From positions 1 to 13,905 of the forward strand of contig JBMHCY010000012.1 of assembly GCA_049889655.1 (NCBI GenBank): a DNA stretch of 13,905 nucleotides, written 5' to 3'. The stretch is from UBA1172 sp049889655. GTDB taxonomy: Bacteria; Pseudomonadota; Alphaproteobacteria; Puniceispirillales; UBA1172. Below the pieces are notes generated by a model. The model was not told the DNA's origin. It saw only the letters and a program-made list of their open reading frames with translations, and did not search any database. Positions within the stretch are counted from its first letter, which is position 1; every line of letters starts with the position of its first letter. A program made the translations under genes and the position numbers. Shown one piece after another: positions 7,089 through 13,905 of this stretch.

Positions 7089-8087
7089 TTAGTACGGGCA
7101 GTTGCTGTCCGTGGTGAAGTCGTGGACGGAAACCTTGCCGGAAATGATATCCTGCTTGGCGGCTTCGACCGCAGCCTTCATGTCGGCCGTCACCAGGCTG
7201 GCATTGTTTTCATCCAGGGCCCAGTCGACACCACCTTCGGCCAGACCGAGAACCCGGATACCCGAGGAAAAGGTGCCGTTCTTGGCATCCATGAAGGTTT
7301 CATAAGCGGCCACGTCAACACGCTTGAGCATTGACGTCAGCACTGAACCCGGGGCCATGCCGTTCTGGTTGGAATCAACACCGATGGCGAGTTTGCCCGC
7401 ATCGGCAGCCGCCCGGATAACCCCGGAGCCTGTCCCGCCGGCAGCGTGGTAGACAACATCAGCCCCACGGTCGATCTGTGATTGTGTGAGCTCAGCTCCT
7501 TTGGCCGGGTCATTCCAGGCAGACGGGGTCGAGCCGGTCATGTTCTGGTATACCTCGGCGGAACCATCGACGGATTTGACCCCGCCAACATAGCCGCAGG
7601 CAAACTTGCTGATGAGCGGAATATCCATGCCGCCGACAAACCCGACCTTGCCGGTTTTGGAAGCCTTGGCTGCAGCAACACCGACGATATAACTGCCTTC
7701 ATGTTCCTTGAACACATACTGGCGCAGGTTCGGCCCGTCGAGCCAGCCCACATCGATGATGGAGAACTGAGTATCCGGGAATTCTGCCGAAACCTTGGCA
7801 ATCGCATCAGCCTGGGCAAAGCCGACACCGAGAACAACGGTGGCCCCGCGTTCAGCCATGCGGCGGATCGCCTGTTCACGCTGGGTTTCGTTGGTGACTT
7901 CGAATTCCATAACCTTGATGCCGGTTTCATCGGTGAATTTTTTGACACCGTTCCAGACACCTTCGTTGAAGGATTTGTCAAACTTGCCGCCCATATCATA
8001 AACAACAGCAGGCTTGATATCGGCAGCAGCGGCAGCTGTGCTGATGGCAATTGCCGCGGCGGCAATCATTGCAGAGAGTTTATTCAT
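7089..8087 (-). CDS. BMP family nucleoside-binding protein (periplasmic)
   Basis: This 332-residue protein is the solute-binding component of the importer. It belongs to the basic membrane protein (BMP/PnrA/TmpC) family, whose studied members bind nucleosides. A signal peptide of about 22 residues (KLS then an Ala-rich core) ends before DIKPAVVYD. No lipobox Cys is present, so the mature protein is probably free in the periplasm, unlike the lipoprotein forms of spirochaetes and Gram-positives. Family blocks seen are GGKFDKSFNEG (33-43, nucleoside contact region), GKVGFVGGMD, ADVVYHAAGGTGSGV and AIGVDSNQNG. ATG 8087 has AGGAGG 5 nt upstream; a longer frame from 8156 runs back into the dioxygenase gene and is not used. 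It lies 22 bases after the dioxygenase stop. Purine versus pyrimidine preference cannot be read from the motifs. Confidence 0.94.
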   Translation of the reverse strand: MNKLSAMIAAAAIAISTAAAAADIKPAVVYDMGGKFDKSFNEGVWNGVKKFTDETGIKVMEFEVTNETQREQAIRRMAERGATVVLGVGFAQADAIAKVSAEFPDTQFSIIDVGWLDGPNLRQYVFKEHEGSYIVGVAAAKASKTGKVGFVGGMDIPLISKFACGYVGGVKSVDGSAEVYQNMTGSTPSAWNDPAKGAELTQSQIDRGADVVYHAAGGTGSGVIRAAADAGKLAIGVDSNQNGMAPGSVLTSMLKRVDVAAYETFMDAKNGTFSSGIRVLGLAEGGVDWALDENNASLVTADMKAAVEAAKQDIISGKVSVHDFTTDSNCPY

Positions 8088-8109
8088 CAGATCCTCCTCT
8101 AGTGATGAA

Positions 8110-8949
8110 CTACTTCTTGAGCCCGATTTCCTGCAATCTTTGCTGCAGATAATCATCGGCGGTCATGCCCGGTTTCAACAGAACGTCAGGGCGGGGATGC
8201 AAAAACATGGGCATAGAGTAACGCGAAACATTCTGCCCTGCATCAGGATTTATCACCCGATGGGTTGTTGACGGATAATAATTACCGCTGGCCATCGCCA
8301 GCATATCACCGTTGTTGATTGTGATCATGCCGGAATCGCACGAAACATCATGCCAGTTGCCGTTGGAATCGAGGGCCTGCAATCCAGGCTTCGACCCCGA
8401 AAGCAGCAGCGTGATCAGATTGATGTCTTCATGGGCGGCCGCACGGACAGCATCAGGTTCGGCATCCGCATCTTCAACCGGCGGGTAATGCAGGATTCGC
8501 AGCAGTGACTGCTCGCTGGCTTCCATCATCGTATCGAGCGGCATGGAAAAATTGGCCGCCACCTCGGCCGGGGTTTCCTGCTGGATCCAGGACAGAATTT
8601 CGATCCCCAGTTGCTGCAGGTCGTCATACATGGCGGTGGTTTCTGCCATCAGGTCTTCTGGCAGCGGCGAGCCGGGATAAACATGGTAGAATTCCTTCAG
8701 GTCCTTGACCGGGGAATCCTTGGCGTTTTCAGAACGGAAGGCAAAATAGCCATCGTGGTGGGGCGGCTGCACCGCGAAATCATACTTCTCATCAGAGGCA
8801 AAGAACGCCCCCCAACCTTCATAAATCTGGTTGATGCGGTCTGCCGTCACCGGGTGGTTGTAGAGAACGGCAAAGCCAGTTTCATGGAGCGAGCGGTGCA
8901 TCGCCGTTGCGGCATCGGGGGCCCGGTAATCGACCATTTCTACATTCAT
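8110..8949 (-). CDS. 2-oxoglutarate/Fe(II) dioxygenase, isopenicillin N synthase-like
   Basis: This 279-residue protein has an N-terminal DIOX_N-like region (about 6-100, with ETGFAVLYNHPV) and the C-terminal jelly-roll oxygenase domain. The iron triad is H173 and D175 (in AAHEDINLITLLL) with H230 (STTHRVINP); R243 and S245 (SRYSMP) match the RxS motif that binds 2-oxoglutarate. The active site therefore looks intact. The family couples 2-oxoglutarate decarboxylation to oxidation of a small molecule. ATG 8949 shares one base with the hydrolase stop (TGATG) and has GGGGAG 5 nt upstream; a GTG one codon earlier is possible. Its place between nucleoside hydrolase and the BMP protein suggests a nucleoside or nucleobase substrate. 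Known relatives of this fold include fungal thymine 7-hydroxylase. The exact substrate is not recognisable from the sequence, and a plain 'isopenicillin N synthase' label would mislead. Confidence 0.88.
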   Translation of the reverse strand: MNVEMVDYRAPDAATAMHRSLHETGFAVLYNHPVTADRINQIYEGWGAFFASDEKYDFAVQPPHHDGYFAFRSENAKDSPVKDLKEFYHVYPGSPLPEDLMAETTAMYDDLQQLGIEILSWIQQETPAEVAANFSMPLDTMMEASEQSLLRILHYPPVEDADAEPDAVRAAAHEDINLITLLLSGSKPGLQALDSNGNWHDVSCDSGMITINNGDMLAMASGNYYPSTTHRVINPDAGQNVSRYSMPMFLHPRPDVLLKPGMTADDYLQQRLQEIGLKK

Positions 8950-9914
8950 CACAACTCCCCTTTTCTGCTTGCAGCCATGGTGTCAGCCTCGGCCAGTATA
9001 GCAACAAATTTCTCTCGTACCACAACGGGGCGGACACGCATTGCTGCCTTAACGTTGCGCCTGCCGGAACCCTCGAAAGCGCGGGTTCGGCCCATTTCAT
9101 CGCCTGATCTTACCACCTCCAGCGGCATTTCTTCAAAATCAAAAAACTCAGGGTCGGTGATCGCAAAGATGGCCGAGGGATCATGCATGAAACAACACCG
9201 CGTGGTGGTTTTCGGCAAATGGAAATCGAAATAGAAATCGACCGCCTCGTTCAGAAACCCGCCGATGGCCGGTGAGGCTGCGGCAATAGCAGCGAAATCT
9301 TCGGGGGTACAGCGCGATTTTTCAGTGACATCAAGCCCCACCATGGTGATATCCCAATCAGCCGCGAAAACCGCATCCGCGGCATCGGGATCACCCCAGA
9401 TATTGGCTTCGGCACAGGCGGAAACATTGCCGTGCCAGGCGATCGAGCCACCCATCACCACCACCGATTTCACGTTGCGGGCAAACCCGGGATCATGATC
9501 AAGGGCCAGCGCCAGATTGGTCAGCGGGCCAACCGCACAGATGATGACCTCCCCCGGAGATGCGGCTGCTGTTTCAGCCATGAAGACTGCTGCGGAACGC
9601 CCATCTGCCCTGCCCTCAGGTTCGGCCGGGGGCACCGTGCCAAAGCCTTCCGCCCCGTGAACAAAATCGGCTGGCGGTGCAGGCTCCCGGACAAGCGGGG
9701 CAGCGGCCCCGCTGGCCACTGCCGCAGGATAGGACGCCATCTCAGCAAGCCGCAGGGCGTTGCGCGTGGCCATCGGCGTTGCCACATTGCCAAAGATCGT
9801 CGTCAGCCCCAGCACATTGAGCCGCGGGTCGGCAAACGCCTGATGGATCGCCATGGCATCGTCAATTCCGGGATCGGTATCGATGATGATCTTCTGCGGG
9901 TTCTGGTCAGCCAT
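8949..9914 (-). CDS. Inosine-uridine-preferring type nucleoside hydrolase
   Basis: This 321-residue protein is a calcium-dependent N-ribohydrolase (IUNH family) that splits a ribonucleoside into base and ribose. The N-terminal DTDPGIDDA (12-20) gives D12, D14, D18 and D19 for calcium, ribose and water activation. MGGS lies at 154-157, and AEANIWGDPDAA (168-179) supplies E169 and N171, which hold the ribose. MHDP near 243-246 has His244 and Asp245, matching the late catalytic His and calcium Asp. ATG 9914 follows the ribokinase stop by 2 bases; GAGGAG is 11 nt upstream, rather far. Cytoplasmic, with no signal peptide. The product, free ribose, is the substrate of the ribokinase encoded just upstream. 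Purine or pyrimidine preference is not certain; cytidine deaminase in the operon makes uridine a likely substrate. Confidence 0.95.
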   Translation of the reverse strand: MADQNPQKIIIDTDPGIDDAMAIHQAFADPRLNVLGLTTIFGNVATPMATRNALRLAEMASYPAAVASGAAAPLVREPAPPADFVHGAEGFGTVPPAEPEGRADGRSAAVFMAETAAASPGEVIICAVGPLTNLALALDHDPGFARNVKSVVVMGGSIAWHGNVSACAEANIWGDPDAADAVFAADWDITMVGLDVTEKSRCTPEDFAAIAAASPAIGGFLNEAVDFYFDFHLPKTTTRCCFMHDPSAIFAITDPEFFDFEEMPLEVVRSGDEMGRTRAFEGSGRRNVKAAMRVRPVVVREKFVAILAEADTMAASRKGEL

Positions 9915-9916
9915 GA

Positions 9917-10792
9917 TCAGGCATTCTCCTCAAGAAATGTTGTGACCTCGGCAGCGGTCGGAATAGCCATGGCAGCCCCGGGGCGGGTGACCTGAAGCGC
10001 CGAGGCTGCAACAGCACGGGCCAGCGCCGTCGGGGCATCCCCACCGGCATCAAGGGTCGCCAGAAAATAGCCGAAAAAGCAATCACCGGCCCCCGTCGTA
10101 TCAACCACCCTGACAGCGTGGGCCTGCTGGGAGTGATGCCCGGCGACGCCATAATACTCAGCCCCGTCACCACCCCGGGTGATGACCAGATGATCAACCC
10201 CGAGACCGGCGGCATCGGTTCCGGTAGCCGCCATCAGGGCCTCGGCCTCGATCGCATTGACGATCAACAGATCGACCTGGGGCAGCAATTCCAGTGTCAC
10301 ATCGGCCTCGAACGGGGCCGCGGAATAGGCGATCTTCATCCCCGCCTTGCGGGCGGCGGCAACAAATTCAGCCCCGCCATTGGTTTCATTCTGCAACAGA
10401 GCCCAGTCATCAGAACCAGCATCAGCAAGGGTGGCGGTTGCCCGGGCCATATCAATCCCGGCATTCGCCCCGGGGTTGAGGATGATCTGGTTTTCCCCCT
10501 CGGCATTGACCATGACAATAGCATGGCCGGTGGGGGTCTCCCCCTGCTGGAGATGGCTGAGATCGACCCCGGTTTCCGCCAGATATTCTGAAAGCCAGAT
10601 ATCTTCCCGGTGCATCGCCCCGATATGAAAGACCTTGGCCCCGGCCGCCGCCAGGGCCACAGACTGGTTCGCTCCCTTGCCGCCGGGCAGACGCTGGAAC
10701 GCTGCCGCCGCCAGTGTCTCGCCGGGAACGGGAAACGCTTTCATGGTGTAGACAAGATCGATGTTGATCGACCCGAGATTGAAAACCGCCAT
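9917..10792 (-). CDS. rbsK: Ribokinase (PfkB family)
   Basis: This 291-residue cytoplasmic PfkB-type sugar kinase is close in length to bacterial ribokinases. The N-terminal signature is GSINIDLVY (7-15), the sugar-binding PGGKGANQSVA lies near 36-46, and the ATP/anion-hole motif DTTGAGDCFFG near 231-241 has D237 as catalytic base. No fusion or truncation is seen. ATG 10792 is the first gene of the leftward operon, with GAGG 9 nt upstream. Placed beside a nucleoside hydrolase, it would convert the released ribose into ribose 5-phosphate, feeding the pentose phosphate pathway or PRPP. Other PfkB kinases (nucleoside kinases such as adenosine kinase) share the same motifs, so a ribonucleoside kinase role is a less likely alternative. 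Confidence 0.92.
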   Translation of the reverse strand: MAVFNLGSINIDLVYTMKAFPVPGETLAAAAFQRLPGGKGANQSVALAAAGAKVFHIGAMHREDIWLSEYLAETGVDLSHLQQGETPTGHAIVMVNAEGENQIILNPGANAGIDMARATATLADAGSDDWALLQNETNGGAEFVAAARKAGMKIAYSAAPFEADVTLELLPQVDLLIVNAIEAEALMAATGTDAAGLGVDHLVITRGGDGAEYYGVAGHHSQQAHAVRVVDTTGAGDCFFGYFLATLDAGGDAPTALARAVAASALQVTRPGAAMAIPTAAEVTTFLEENA

Positions 10793-10810
10793 CTGCCCGT
10801 GCCGTGCCTC

Positions 10811-10821
10811 GTTTTATCCCC
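10811..10821 (-). repeat. Direct repeat GGGGATAAAAC, copy 1 (candidate operator)
   Basis: Read on the minus strand this is GGGGATAAAAC, 19 to 29 bases before the ribokinase start codon. An identical 11-mer occurs 48 bp away. It would lie near or just after the transcription start if the tentative promoter is right. It is a candidate regulator site by position and repetition only; it is not itself palindromic. Confidence 0.4.
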
Positions 10822-10858
10822 TCATATAACCTTAATGCGTCTCCCGCGTTGTGTTCAA

Positions 10859-10869
10859 GTTTTATCCCC
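10859..10869 (-). repeat. Direct repeat GGGGATAAAAC, copy 2 (candidate operator)
   Basis: Exact copy of the 11-mer at 10811-10821, same orientation. It directly abuts the upstream edge of the tentative -35 TTGAAC. The two copies thus bracket the candidate core promoter at about 48 bp start to start. Confidence 0.4.
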
Positions 10870-10974
10870 GCCATTCCCTGCCCCAGTGACGATTTCGTTT
10901 GATTGAAGATGACCGGCGGATTTACCTTGGGGGTATCGGTCAATCCCACAAACGGCAATCTAAGAGGCTGCACC

Positions 10975-12564
10975 ATGACCCCGTCCCCGCACACCCTCGG
11001 TACATATATCTCCTTGATGCTGGCCGAATATGGCGTGGATACGGTGTTCGGCATTCCCGGGGTGCATACGATTGAACTCTATCGCGGCATTGAGCAGGCC
11101 GGGCTGAGGCATATCACCCCCCGGCATGAACAGGGGGCGGGTTTCATGGCCGACGGCTACGCCAGGATCAGCGGCAAACCCGGGGTGGCCTATATTATCT
11201 CCGGCCCGGGGATGACCAATATCCTGACCGCTATGGGCCAGGCCTATGGAGATTCGATCCCCATGCTGGTGATCTCCGCCGTCAATGCCCAGGGGCGGAT
11301 GGGTTCCGGTGAAGGCTGGCTGCATGAATTACCGGATCAGCGCCAGCTGGTTGCAGGCTGCAGTGCCTTCAGCCGCAGTGTCCACACCCCTGCCGAGATG
11401 GAAAGGGCGATCCATGATGCGTTCAGCGTTTTTGGCGGCCAGCGGCCTCGGCCTGTCCATATCGAAATTCCGGTCAATCTGCTGTCAGTACCGGTGATGA
11501 TGGAACCGAAGGCAGCCGCCCGGGCTTTCCCCCCGGCCCCCTCACAAGAGACAGCCGCGGCAGTTTCAGCCAAACTTGCGGCTGCAGAACGCCCCCTGAT
11601 CCTTGCCGGGGGCGGGGCGGTCCGAGCTGGGATCATGCCACTGGCCGAACAACTTAATGCCCCTGTTGTCATGACAACCAACGGCCGCGGGATCATGCCC
11701 CCGGGGCACCCCCTCGGGGTACCAATCTCGCCATCGATGCCAAAGACACGCGACCTCATCGCTGCAGCAGATTGTGTGCTGGCGATCGGGACCGAACTCG
11801 GGCCGACAGATTATGATTTCTATGAAGATGGCGGCTTTGCGATCCCCGGCTTCTTGATCAGGGTTGATCTCGATGCCCGTCAGGCGAGCCGCCCCTTTGC
11901 CGCGGATATGGCAGTGATTGCCGAGGCGGGGGCAACGGTTGCGGCCCTAATGCCGCATCTGCAAAAATCAGCATCAATTGATGGCGAAACCCGCGCTGCG
12001 GCGGCCCGCGATGATCTTAGCCTCCTTGAAGATCACTTCCGCTCGGATATCGCGCTGCTGGATGATCTCCGCGAAGCGCTGCCAGACGCCCCGATGATCG
12101 GCGATTCCACTCAATTGACCTATGCCGGCAATATTGGGTTTGCCGCATCACGGCCGGGATATTATTTCAATTCGGCAACCGGTTTCGGAACACTCGGCTA
12201 TGGGCTTCCGGCAGCGATCGGTGCGGCGGTGGCCCATGGTGGTCCTGTCATTTGCCTCACCGGTGATGGCGGCCTGCAATTCTGTCTTGCGGAAATGGCC
12301 TCGGCACGGGAGATCGATGCCCCGGTGATCATGGTTCTGCATGACAACAAAGGCTATGGCGAAATCAAATCCTTCATGCAGGCGCATCAGATGCCGCCGC
12401 TCGGGGTCGATATCTACACCCCTGATCTGAAGGCCATGGCCAAAGCCTGCGGCTGGGATGTGCTGACCCCCGATCGACAAGGGCTTGGTGCAGCCATGAA
12501 GAAAGCTGCCGCCATTGGCGGGCCGGTGATGGTCTATCTTGATGATGCCACACGGCGGGGGTGA
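10975..12564 (+). CDS. ThDP-dependent acetolactate synthase-like enzyme
   Basis: This 529-residue protein has the three-domain layout of the acetolactate synthase/2-oxo acid decarboxylase superfamily: an N-terminal pyrimidine-binding domain (about 1-170) with the cofactor-activating Glu52 in TPRHEQGAGFMADGYAR; a central domain (about 190-330) with PLILAGGGAVRAG; and a C-terminal diphosphate-binding domain with G430DGG and D457-N458 in the ThDP/metal motif. The VFGIPGVHTIELYRGIE beginning and HEQGAGF block are most like proteins annotated as 5-guanidino-2-oxopentanoate decarboxylase (AruI, arginine transaminase pathway), but this is recollection of family style, not a search. True biosynthetic acetolactate synthase is less likely, as no ilvH-like small subunit is adjacent. 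ATG 10975 has AGAGG 7 nt upstream; an extended frame from 10903 adds non-conserved sequence. It stands alone on its strand, divergent from the nucleoside operon, so a functional link is uncertain. Confidence 0.85.
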   Translation: MTPSPHTLGTYISLMLAEYGVDTVFGIPGVHTIELYRGIEQAGLRHITPRHEQGAGFMADGYARISGKPGVAYIISGPGMTNILTAMGQAYGDSIPMLVISAVNAQGRMGSGEGWLHELPDQRQLVAGCSAFSRSVHTPAEMERAIHDAFSVFGGQRPRPVHIEIPVNLLSVPVMMEPKAAARAFPPAPSQETAAAVSAKLAAAERPLILAGGGAVRAGIMPLAEQLNAPVVMTTNGRGIMPPGHPLGVPISPSMPKTRDLIAAADCVLAIGTELGPTDYDFYEDGGFAIPGFLIRVDLDARQASRPFAADMAVIAEAGATVAALMPHLQKSASIDGETRAAAARDDLSLLEDHFRSDIALLDDLREALPDAPMIGDSTQLTYAGNIGFAASRPGYYFNSATGFGTLGYGLPAAIGAAVAHGGPVICLTGDGGLQFCLAEMASAREIDAPVIMVLHDNKGYGEIKSFMQAHQMPPLGVDIYTPDLKAMAKACGWDVLTPDRQGLGAAMKKAAAIGGPVMVYLDDATRRG

Positions 12565-13905
12565 TCAGCTGCCAGCAGCCCGTTGCCGAACCCGATCAAG
12601 GGCTTCCGGTGTGTCGGCATCAAGCAGCAGATCGGGGAGATCAAAGGCCACGGCGTTGATCGCAGCAGGATAGGCTTCAAACAGCGGTCTTGCGCCAGTA
12701 TCGCCAGTGATCCCGGCCATCTCCGCAAAGAAAGATTCCCCCCAGATCACCGGATTGCCGCGCTGGCCATCAACAGCAGGCAGGGTGATCCGCGATGCCC
12801 GTCGTTCGTCCTCGCCATGGGCAGCGATCAGCCGGTCGATCACTGCAGTATCGACAAACGGCATATCCCCCAGAAACACCATCAGGTCGGTGGTGGCCGC
12901 GTCACGATGGTTGAGCGCCGTCAGCAGCGATGTCGATTGCCCCTTGCGGTATTGGGGGTTGAACACCAGCCGGGCCTCAAAACCGTCCAGTGCCGCCGCG
13001 ACCGCTTCGGCCTCATGACCGAGGATCACAGTGATCGTGTCGATGCTGCTGGCGAGCATTGTCTCGGCGATATGGCGAACCATCGGAATGCCGTTGATGG
13101 GGGCCAGCAGTTTGTTTTCATCACCCATACGGCTTGACGTTCCGGCAGCCAGCAGAACACCCTCAATACGGGCCGGTTTCGGTTTCCGGGCAACGAGAGC
13201 CCGCGGCATGGGGCGTGAGGCAATTTCCATCAACAGCCCGCCGGCAGCCATCTCCGCCAGTTCATCCCGATCAAGATCAATCCCCGCAAGATGCAACTGC
13301 ATCACCCAGTCGAGACCGTTGAGTTTCGGGGATCGGGCACAGCCGGGCATCCCGACCACCAGCCTTTCCCCCAGATGCCCAAGCATCAGCAGATTGCCCG
13401 GATCGACCGCCAGCCCAAAATGATCAATCACCCCGCCTGCCATTTCCACCGCATGAGGGATAACATCGTGACGGTCGGCAATCGCGGAAGCTCCGGCAAT
13501 AAGCACCACCTCGGCATCTGCCTCGACAGCCTCAGTGATCGCAGCAGCGAGATCATCAGGGGAATGGGCAACCAAATGAGTGCCGATCATGCTGCTACCA
13601 AGCTGGCTGATGCGGTCACGGGTCACTCTCTCGGTGGCAGCAAAGAGACTGTCGGGCTGATGATCAAACCGGGACTGGATCAGCCATGTCCTGCTGGGCC
13701 TGAGCGGATGAAAGGTGAACAGCGGGGATTCCGTGAGGATCGCCTCGACCCGGGCCAGATTTTCCGCCGCAACAAAGAAGGGAATGATCTTCAGCGTCGC
13801 GATCATATCCCCCGGGGCAAGCAGCTGATTATGCTGGACCAGCGCCAGGGTTATGCCTTCATCCACTGCATTAACACGCTTGAGTGTTTCCCTATTATAA
13901 CGAAC
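12565..13905 (-). CDS. Molybdopterin-binding / MobA-MocA-like nucleotidyltransferase fusion (partial, N-terminus off edge)
   Basis: The frame stays open to the right edge, so the 446 residues seen lack the true start; the visible protein begins VRYNRETLKRVNAVDEG. The first part has the conserved LAPGDMIATLKIIPF and then a MoeA/MogA-like molybdopterin-binding domain (to about residue 210), with GASAIADRHDVIP and the MPGCARSPKLNG block. The C-terminal domain (about 246-440) is a MobA/MocA-type nucleotidyltransferase: LLAAGTSSRMG with NKLL (251-266), the metal-binding GDMPFVD (346-352) and GNPVIW. Such fusions are thought to modify the molybdenum cofactor, perhaps to the cytosine dinucleotide form used by xanthine-dehydrogenase or CO-dehydrogenase-type hydroxylases; the nucleotide used is not proven here. 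A GTG at 13866 could be misread as a start, but homology continues upstream of it. Its stop abuts that of the ThDP enzyme (TGA|TCA). Confidence 0.88.
   Translation of the reverse strand, partial: VRYNRETLKRVNAVDEGITLALVQHNQLLAPGDMIATLKIIPFFVAAENLARVEAILTESPLFTFHPLRPSRTWLIQSRFDHQPDSLFAATERVTRDRISQLGSSMIGTHLVAHSPDDLAAAITEAVEADAEVVLIAGASAIADRHDVIPHAVEMAGGVIDHFGLAVDPGNLLMLGHLGERLVVGMPGCARSPKLNGLDWVMQLHLAGIDLDRDELAEMAAGGLLMEIASRPMPRALVARKPKPARIEGVLLAAGTSSRMGDENKLLAPINGIPMVRHIAETMLASSIDTITVILGHEAEAVAAALDGFEARLVFNPQYRKGQSTSLLTALNHRDAATTDLMVFLGDMPFVDTAVIDRLIAAHGEDERRASRITLPAVDGQRGNPVIWGESFFAEMAGITGDTGARPLFEAYPAAINAVAFDLPDLLLDADTPEALDRVRQRAAGS

Larger units (their letters stand above)
10793..10974. 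promoter_or_regulatory. Divergent promoter region of the nucleoside operon and the ThDP enzyme gene
   Basis: The 182 bases between two divergent starts must hold both promoters. For the leftward operon a tentative pair is TTGAAC (10858-10853) and TAAGGT (10834-10829) with an 18-base spacer; the -10 is weak. Two copies of an 11-bp direct repeat sit on either side of this pair (see separate entries). For the rightward gene, AGAGG (10963-10967) is 7 nt before ATG 10975; no convincing -35/-10 pair was found. No regulator gene is present in the window. Confidence 0.45.

Noticed and set aside
13864..13866. GTG at 13866 as the start of the molybdopterin-binding fusion.
   Set aside because: The frame is open to the window edge and the residues before it (LKRVNAVDEG) look like the conserved segment that precedes the KIIPF block in this family, so the protein continues off the edge.

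Overview
The window looks like the chromosome of a free-living, probably marine, alphaproteobacterium. The evidence is GC-rich coding sequence with tightly packed operons, a gene-transfer-agent type 3-TM holin, a BMP-type nucleoside ABC transporter, and a molybdopterin-binding/nucleotidyltransferase fusion of a type familiar from alphaproteobacteria. A SAR116-like lineage is possible from the style of the left-edge lipoprotein, but the sequence alone does not fix the genus. No tRNA, rRNA, CRISPR array, IS element or integrase is visible.

Layout. (1) 1-456, minus: start of a large predicted surface lipoprotein that runs off the left edge, behind an AT-rich leader (457-660). (2) 661-1119, minus: a solitary GTA-type holin; an intrinsic terminator (1141-1176) sits directly against its ribosome binding site. 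(3) 1358-2293, plus: a pirin. (4) 2316-2897, minus: thymidine kinase (tdk). (5) 2989-10792, minus: one long nucleoside operon, read from right to left. Its order is ribokinase, nucleoside hydrolase, isopenicillin-N-synthase-like 2-oxoglutarate/Fe(II) dioxygenase, BMP-family binding protein, dual-domain ABC ATPase, two permeases and cytidine deaminase, ending in a terminator at the cdd stop codon. (6) 10793-10974: a divergent promoter region with an 11-bp direct repeat. (7) 10975-12564, plus: a ThDP-dependent acetolactate-synthase-like enzyme. (8) 12565-13905, minus: a molybdopterin-binding plus MobA/MocA-like nucleotidyltransferase fusion that runs off the right edge, abutting the previous gene stop to stop.

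How the operon works together (inference from families and order): the BMP protein captures nucleosides in the periplasm and the ATPase/permease complex imports them. Cytidine deaminase turns cytidine into uridine, nucleoside hydrolase releases base and ribose, and ribokinase makes ribose 5-phosphate. The dioxygenase is the unexpected member. Its position between transporter and hydrolase suggests oxidation of a nucleoside or nucleobase. One attractive but untested idea is 2'-hydroxylation of deoxynucleosides, which would turn them into ribonucleosides that the hydrolase and ribokinase could process. Thymidine kinase next door gives a salvage route, but it appears to be a separate transcription unit.
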